From Gordonia sp. KTR9 (lineage in GTDB: Bacteria; Actinomycetota; Actinomycetes; Mycobacteriales; Mycobacteriaceae), in assembly GCF_000143885.2 (NCBI RefSeq), contig NC_018583.1, forward strand, positions 108,386 through 172,385: a stretch of 64,000 bases of DNA. Reading direction: 5' to 3'. This document shows positions 61,421 to 64,000 of the stretch, in pieces. The notes below the pieces were generated by a model. It did not search any database and had not been told where the DNA came from. It saw only the letters and a program-made list of their open reading frames with translations. Both the position numbers and the translations under genes were made by a program. Each line of letters opens with the position of its first letter. Position 1 is the stretch's first letter.

Positions 61421-61891
61421 ATGGATCGGTCCGCTGACGGCCGGCGTGGGCGCCTTGGCGCACCCACGCCAGTTCCGGCAGCTATCGAGAACCGGTCGAC
61501 CAAAGCTCCGGTAGTGACGGCGTACTGCGCTGACCCGCAGTGCCGAAAGGAGTTTCGTAGGACCGCGGGTCGTGGTCGGCCTCGGATCTATTGCTCGGAT
61601 GCCTGCCGGCGCTCCGCCGAGAACGCCGCTCGACGAATTTCCGCGCAACTTCAGCATCATCGCGAGATGGCGCAGATGCTCGAACGCGACCTTGCGGCGT
61701 TCGATTCGTCCGCGTCACCCAAGTCCACCCCGGAGCCCTCGTCAGTCGCTGGCTTAGACACAGCCGTTGCCCGCGCGGAAGGTGTGCTCCTGGGGCTTTC
61801 AGACGGGAGTGTTCTGGCAAGCGAGTTCACTCGCTTGCTGGACGCAGTTCGTGCTGCGCAGCCCTCGCAGCAGCAACATCGAGCGGGCTAA
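61421..61891 (+). CDS. Small zinc-finger protein near rep
   Basis: From ATG 61421 the 156-residue protein has a basic Cys4-type finger: CADPQCRKEF then RGRPRIYCSDACRRSAENA, that is CxxxxC...CxxxC, the pattern of small actinobacterial plasmid and phage DNA-binding proteins. A coiled helix (LQHHREMAQMLERDLAAF) and a low-complexity stretch follow. The upstream ribosome site is weak. It is divergent from rep with about 700 bases between, containing the structured RNA and a repeat pair, so a replication or partition role is plausible. Confidence 0.6.
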   Translation: MDRSADGRRGRLGAPTPVPAAIENRSTKAPVVTAYCADPQCRKEFRRTAGRGRPRIYCSDACRRSAENAARRISAQLQHHREMAQMLERDLAAFDSSASPKSTPEPSSVAGLDTAVARAEGVLLGLSDGSVLASEFTRLLDAVRAAQPSQQQHRAG

Positions 61892-64000
61892 CCGGCAGGC
61901 AATCAACAAGCCGTCGGCCTGTCGGTAGAAGCGGTACCGACTGAGTCACAGGCGCGCCTCAAGCGGGCCATCAGCAGTAGTTCGCCGATGGGTCAGAAAG
62001 GTCTACTCCGCCGCGGTTCTCCGCTCCCCCACCGGCCAGCGGTGCCGGTCGAGCGCCAGCGCGTGACTTCGATTATCGGATCACGACAGCATTTGAGCAC
62101 CGTGACCTGCGCAAATCGAAACTGCCTCCCAGTTTCCCGCAGAACGACGAAACTGAGTTGTCCTATCCCCTAGGGCCAAAATGGGTGGCAGCTCGTCACG
62201 GTGCGATCTGGAGCCGTTAACGTAAGTCTGTCGTCTCAGCGCGTTAGCCAGGACTCCTGTCAGCCGCACTAAGCGTTCATTCTTGCTTCCTCAGCCCCAA
62301 CGGGTCGTCGATACGCGATGGCCCACCGTCAGAGTCGAACATCTCCCGCCGGCCCATACGGCCGACCCATACGGGTGTCATCCGGTTGGTGACGACGTCG
62401 GCTCAGTTCTCGGAACCCCACCGAAGCCATCACTCAGGGAGTCTTACGAAGTGCCGAGAGCTTTGTGGCATTGGGCCTAGCGGCCGAACTCGAGGGGGGC
62501 CGGCGGCGACACCGGTGCCCCCGGGGGAGTGAGACGACTCGGTGATCTACGTAGAGCACGGATTGTAGGTGCCCGCCTGAGCTGCCGCATGTAGTTGTGG
62601 CACTGGTCCCCGGTCAGCCATCTGGTCATCCTAAGTCAGCCCGGTTCAGTTGTGGACCCACAAGAGCGGCCGATGTCTGTGTCGTGACCCAACAGTGGGG
62701 TCCGCCCGGCCATTCCAGAGACTTCGAGGACCGCTGCTACACGTTGCCGGATGGCTGCGTCGACGTAGACGAGCGATCGAGCAAGGCGGACGCCATTCCC
62801 CGGTCATCATTGGTGGGACGAAACTCGTCGTGAACGAGCTGCGCTGTGGTCTCATGTCTTTATGTCTCTGTGCACCCGTGTCGCGAATGGTCAGACCCGT
62901 CCCACCGGGTCAGGTCACGCAGACGCGCAAGTCTGCGCGGGGACCGCTTCATTGAGCTGTTGGCTCATAAGCCACTCAGCTGACAGCCGAGCTGTGTGGC
63001 TATGTCACCCAGCGCCTCGTTCTTTCACGGGTCTAGTCGAGAGCGCGAATCTCTCCCGGGTGCAGACACGATGCGTCTGTTTGTCCTGGGTATCGTATCC
63101 GCGATCCTGGTCTCCGACTTTCGTTCCCCGCACACGTGGTTACCGACCGCGTCGATGGCGAATGCCGTGCGCACAAACGGCCTGTTCAGCCCGTAATAAT
63201 GCACGCATTACTTCGCGCTGCAATGCGCGCAGCCACGCGCTCAGTGCAGTCGACGAGACCGTCTAGGTGAATCGCGACAGCACTGTGGTCACGGAGCTAT
63301 GCGCTACGCCCCGCAATGGGCCCCCTAGCACGAACCACAACACTCGAGGAAGTGCACCTTTGTTGGTTGCTGCCCGGATCTTCTGCGTTAATGGGCGCCA
63401 CCAGTCAGACCGCACGCCGACAAATACGTTCCCCCGTCTATCGGGCCGTACTTTGCACTGTTCGGCGCGCCATACATACAGCGTGAAGTGCCGCACCGAA
63501 GTACGGGATGCGCCTCAGCGTCCAGACCCCCATACGCTGCGCAGCAATAAAACACGTAGCCACTCGACTACCAGAAACCATGTTGCACTCAGTACAAGGT
63601 CCTGTGAAGTGCTACGTACTGGGCTGCTTGCGGACGCTCGCAAGGCGACCTACGCGGCACAGAGCACTCATGTCCGCATGCATCGCCATATCTTGTTCCA
63701 CGTCGCAAGCGTTGTGCGTCGAGATGTTCCTCCGTCTACCGGCTCCGCTGATGCGGTACATGTAGATCGATGTACATACCAAACTAGTGAACACATACCC
63801 GTGCGCAGTGATGGCAGCTCTGTGTAAGCAGTTATGTCTATACGTAACGCAGGACGTAGATATTGCATGCCGACCAGGGACATCGTCGTTGTTAACGCCT
63901 CGATCATTGCCAAGCTCAAGTGAGTATCTGCGGCGTCGCGCACGAGAGACCTCCCGGTAGAACGCCAAGTCGTCCGTAGCGTGTCGTACACCGCGCGAAC
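61892..64000. other. Non-coding, palindrome-rich right end of the window
   Basis: No frame over 2.1 kb has a ribosome site plus a recognisable protein; codon-position GC bias is absent. The region holds many short inverted repeats. Examples are GACCCG/CGGGTC at 62894-62911, CGCAGAC/GTCTGCG at 62918-62937, TAATGC/GCATTA near 63197, the palindrome GCTGCGCAGC at 63536-63545, and GTACAT/ATGTAC at 63756-63775. A direct repeat CCCATACGG occurs at 62353 and 62366. It may be subtelomeric DNA of a linear replicon or origin DNA; the window ends before this can be decided. Confidence 0.45.

Noticed and set aside
62597..63827. Several open frames of 60-190 codons at the right end
   Set aside because: Overlapping on both strands, no ribosome sites, no family motifs and no third-position GC bias.

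Overview
The window reads as high-GC actinobacterial DNA from a mycolic-acid-forming member of the Mycobacteriales (Gordonia, Williamsia, Rhodococcus or Mycolicibacterium type). The evidence is a complete yrbEAB-mceABCDEF operon, two MspA-family porins, an MmpL transporter, a pair of IniA/IniC-like dynamins and an LpqH-like lipoprotein. A replication initiator at the right end, nested insertion sequences, a toxin-antitoxin pair and many small accessory genes suggest a large plasmid rather than core chromosome. The genus cannot be fixed from sequence alone.

Region 1 (1-7162, + strand) is metabolic and envelope-related: the end of a short-chain dehydrogenase, a KshB-like oxygenase reductase, an alpha/beta hydrolase, a TetR regulator, then a second TetR regulator with an MmpL exporter and operator-like palindromes around them. 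Region 2 (7337-12911) is an insertion-sequence nest: an IS256 end split by a complete IS21 element, a truncated IS3 copy, a complete IS30 element and the tail of an unrelated IS3 element.

Region 3 (13031-23248, - strand) is the mce operon: yrbEA, yrbEB, mceA-F, an Mce-associated membrane protein and an acyl-CoA synthetase, nearly all with overlapping starts and stops. This looks like a lipid or sterol importer coupled to CoA activation. A PaaI-type thioesterase is divergent from it. A decayed glycosyltransferase fragment and a full second IS3 copy follow (23970-25593).

Region 4 (25591-28965) is the most unusual protein-coding module: an Xre/MbcA-RES toxin-antitoxin pair in one operon with two proteins made only of helicase-associated (HA) repeats, and a third such protein divergent from it. 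Region 5 (29165-46257) is a mosaic of accessory genes: a secreted HNH nuclease, an ATP-dependent DNA ligase, small paired ORFs with a structured leader nearby, a double AbiEi-type protein with zinc-binding ends, an ECF sigma factor with an acidic partner, a calcium-repeat protein and two MspA porins. The second porin is followed at once by a secreted putative RNase toxin and an overlapping lipoprotein.

Region 6 (46308-54644) is an envelope-stress-like cluster: two dynamin-like GTPases and a membrane-tethered Hsp70 in one operon, divergent from two paralogous lipoproteins and a small secreted protein. Region 7 (55086-58935) holds a lipoprotein, a second lipoprotein broken at a G8 tract, and decayed copies of two small genes found intact elsewhere in the window.

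Region 8 (58936-64000) is the replication end: a primase-type Rep protein whose start lies in a perfect palindrome, a strongly structured RNA with its own terminator antisense to the rep leader (a candidate copy-number control RNA), a small zinc-finger gene, and about 2.1 kb of apparently non-coding DNA rich in short inverted repeats that may be subtelomeric or origin DNA.
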